This document shows, piece after piece, positions 5,532 to 6,306 of a stretch of DNA of 6,306 nucleotides. Origin of the DNA: Candidatus Brevefilum sp. (GTDB lineage: Bacteria > Chloroflexota > Anaerolineae > Anaerolineales > Anaerolineaceae); NCBI GenBank assembly GCA_007135845.1, contig SLIC01000062.1, positions 1 through 6,306 of the forward strand, given 5' to 3'. Position numbers and translations under genes: made by a program. A model generated the notes under the pieces. That model ran no database searches. It was given only the letters and a program-made list of their open reading frames with translations, and was not told the origin of the DNA. Positions within the stretch are counted from its first letter, which is position 1; each line of letters starts with the position of its first letter.

Positions 5532-6306
5532 ATGAGAGTCATTTATCCATTTACAGCCATTGTTGGCCAAAAGCGCATGCGGCGAGCGTTGATCCTCAAC
5601 GCCATCGATACCCGGATTGGCGGCGTCTTGATCCGCGGTGAACGGGGCACTGGTAAATCAACCGCTGCACGGGCTTTGGCTGCGCTGCTGCCACCTGTTC
5701 AAGTTGTTCAAAGCTGCCGATTTGGTTGTGACCCCAAAAAGCCTGTCAGCTGGTGTACGGACTGCCGCGAGCGATTCGAAATGGATCAAAACGGCTTACC
5801 GGTTGAAACACGGCAAACCCCCTTCATCAACCTCCCTATATCTGCCACTGAAGACCGGGTGGTAGGCACACTGGATATCGAAAAAGCGATTCAGAAAGGT
5901 GAACGCCATTTTGAACCAGGTGTTTTGGCGTCTGCAAATCGCGGCTTGCTCTATATCGACGAGGTTAACCTGCTCGATGATCATGTTGTTGACGTGCTGC
6001 TGGATTCGGCCGCCATGGGAATGAACATCATCGAACGAGAAGGGATTTCCTTTTCACACCCGGCTCGATTTATCCTGGTCGGTACGATGAACCCGGAAGA
6101 GGGCGACCTGCGTCCCCAATTGTTGGACCGGTTTGCACTCTCCGTTGAAATTCGCGGTATTCTCGAACCCCGCCAGCGTGTCCAGATCATGGAGCGCAAC
6201 CTGGCCTTTGAAGCCGACCCGGAAGCATTCCGCAGTGAATGGCTTCCCAGTGAGCAAGAACTTTCCAAACAAATCGCCAAAGCCCGCCAGATGGTGGATA
6301 AAGTAC
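5532..6306 (+). CDS. Magnesium/cobalt chelatase-type AAA+ ATPase (ChlI/BchI-like), 3' end cut
   Basis: 258 codons are open to the right edge. The protein is the AAA+ motor of a metal chelatase: FTAIVGQ at 7-13, Walker A GERGTGKST at 36-44, the TEDRVVGTLDIEKA motif (106-119), FEPGVLASANRG (127-138), Walker B LLYIDEVNLLDD (139-150), HPARFILVGTMNPEEG (176-191) with sensor Asn187, and RPQLLDRF (194-201) with Arg200 as likely arginine finger. This class drives Mg or Co insertion into tetrapyrroles. A cysteine cluster (Cys62, Cys66, Cys75, Cys78) lies after Walker A. The motif set fits both stand-alone ChlI and the longer ChlI-ChlD fusions with a C-terminal VWA domain, often annotated as putative cobaltochelatase; the missing end would decide. 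ATG 5532 is the first start after an in-frame TAA (5514-5516). Its ribosome binding site is poor: AGGAG (5497-5501) is 30 bases away and only GGA (5518-5520) is near. Confidence 0.92.
   Translation, partial: MRVIYPFTAIVGQKRMRRALILNAIDTRIGGVLIRGERGTGKSTAARALAALLPPVQVVQSCRFGCDPKKPVSWCTDCRERFEMDQNGLPVETRQTPFINLPISATEDRVVGTLDIEKAIQKGERHFEPGVLASANRGLLYIDEVNLLDDHVVDVLLDSAAMGMNIIEREGISFSHPARFILVGTMNPEEGDLRPQLLDRFALSVEIRGILEPRQRVQIMERNLAFEADPEAFRSEWLPSEQELSKQIAKARQMVDKV

Noticed and set aside
5215..5535. Plus-strand open frame of 106 codons in the spacer
   Set aside because: It has no ribosome binding site, no recognisable motif, runs through several inverted repeats and overlaps the chelatase start by 4 bases. 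Its protein looks like translated non-coding sequence.

Overview
This is an ordinary stretch of bacterial chromosome of intermediate GC content. It carries seven protein-coding genes, two of them cut by the window edges. The best guess for the host is a Chloroflexota bacterium of the Anaerolineae type. That guess rests on the surface proteins built as signal sequence, Thr/Pro-rich linker and beta domain, on the LysM protein with a C-terminal membrane anchor, and on the general look of the delta-prime subunit and the chelatase ATPase. It is an inference from protein style, not a database match.

Layout from left to right. (1) Positions 1-839, minus strand: a PLP-dependent trans-sulfuration enzyme, cut at its C-terminus by the window start. 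It begins at a TTG codon with a good ribosome binding site. (2) Positions 840-1083: a divergent promoter region with two inverted repeats. (3) Positions 1084-1770 and 1798-2397, plus strand: a two-gene operon of a UPF0173-type metallo-beta-lactamase-fold hydrolase and a small cytosolic sulfite-oxidase-like molybdopterin enzyme. (4) Positions 2398-3201, minus strand: a secreted LysM protein with a C-terminal membrane anchor, abutting the previous gene with no spacer. (5) Positions 3202-3303: a short divergent promoter region. (6) Positions 3304-4110, plus strand: a lipoprotein with a Thr/Pro linker and a predicted lectin-like beta-sandwich domain. (7) Positions 4115-5176, minus strand: holB, the delta-prime subunit of the DNA polymerase III clamp loader. 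(8) Positions 5177-5531: a 355-base non-coding region full of inverted repeats. (9) Positions 5532-6306, plus strand: the AAA+ ATPase part of a magnesium/cobalt chelatase-type protein, running off the right edge.

Genes 1 to 3 suggest sulfur-compound metabolism, a PLP sulfur-amino-acid enzyme opposite a sulfite-oxidase-fold enzyme, but no shared pathway is proven. The LysM protein and the lipoprotein fire divergently from one 102-base region and share a surface-protein plan, so they may belong to the same cell-envelope programme. holB and the chelatase gene are housekeeping genes on either side of the structured spacer.

I found no mobile element, CRISPR array, tRNA, rRNA, defence system or other clearly new multi-gene system. 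The items most worth a second look are the folded element at 5346-5392 with its neighbouring hairpin at 5252-5276, and the promoters sitting almost on the start codons of the lipoprotein and holB genes, which suggest leaderless mRNAs.
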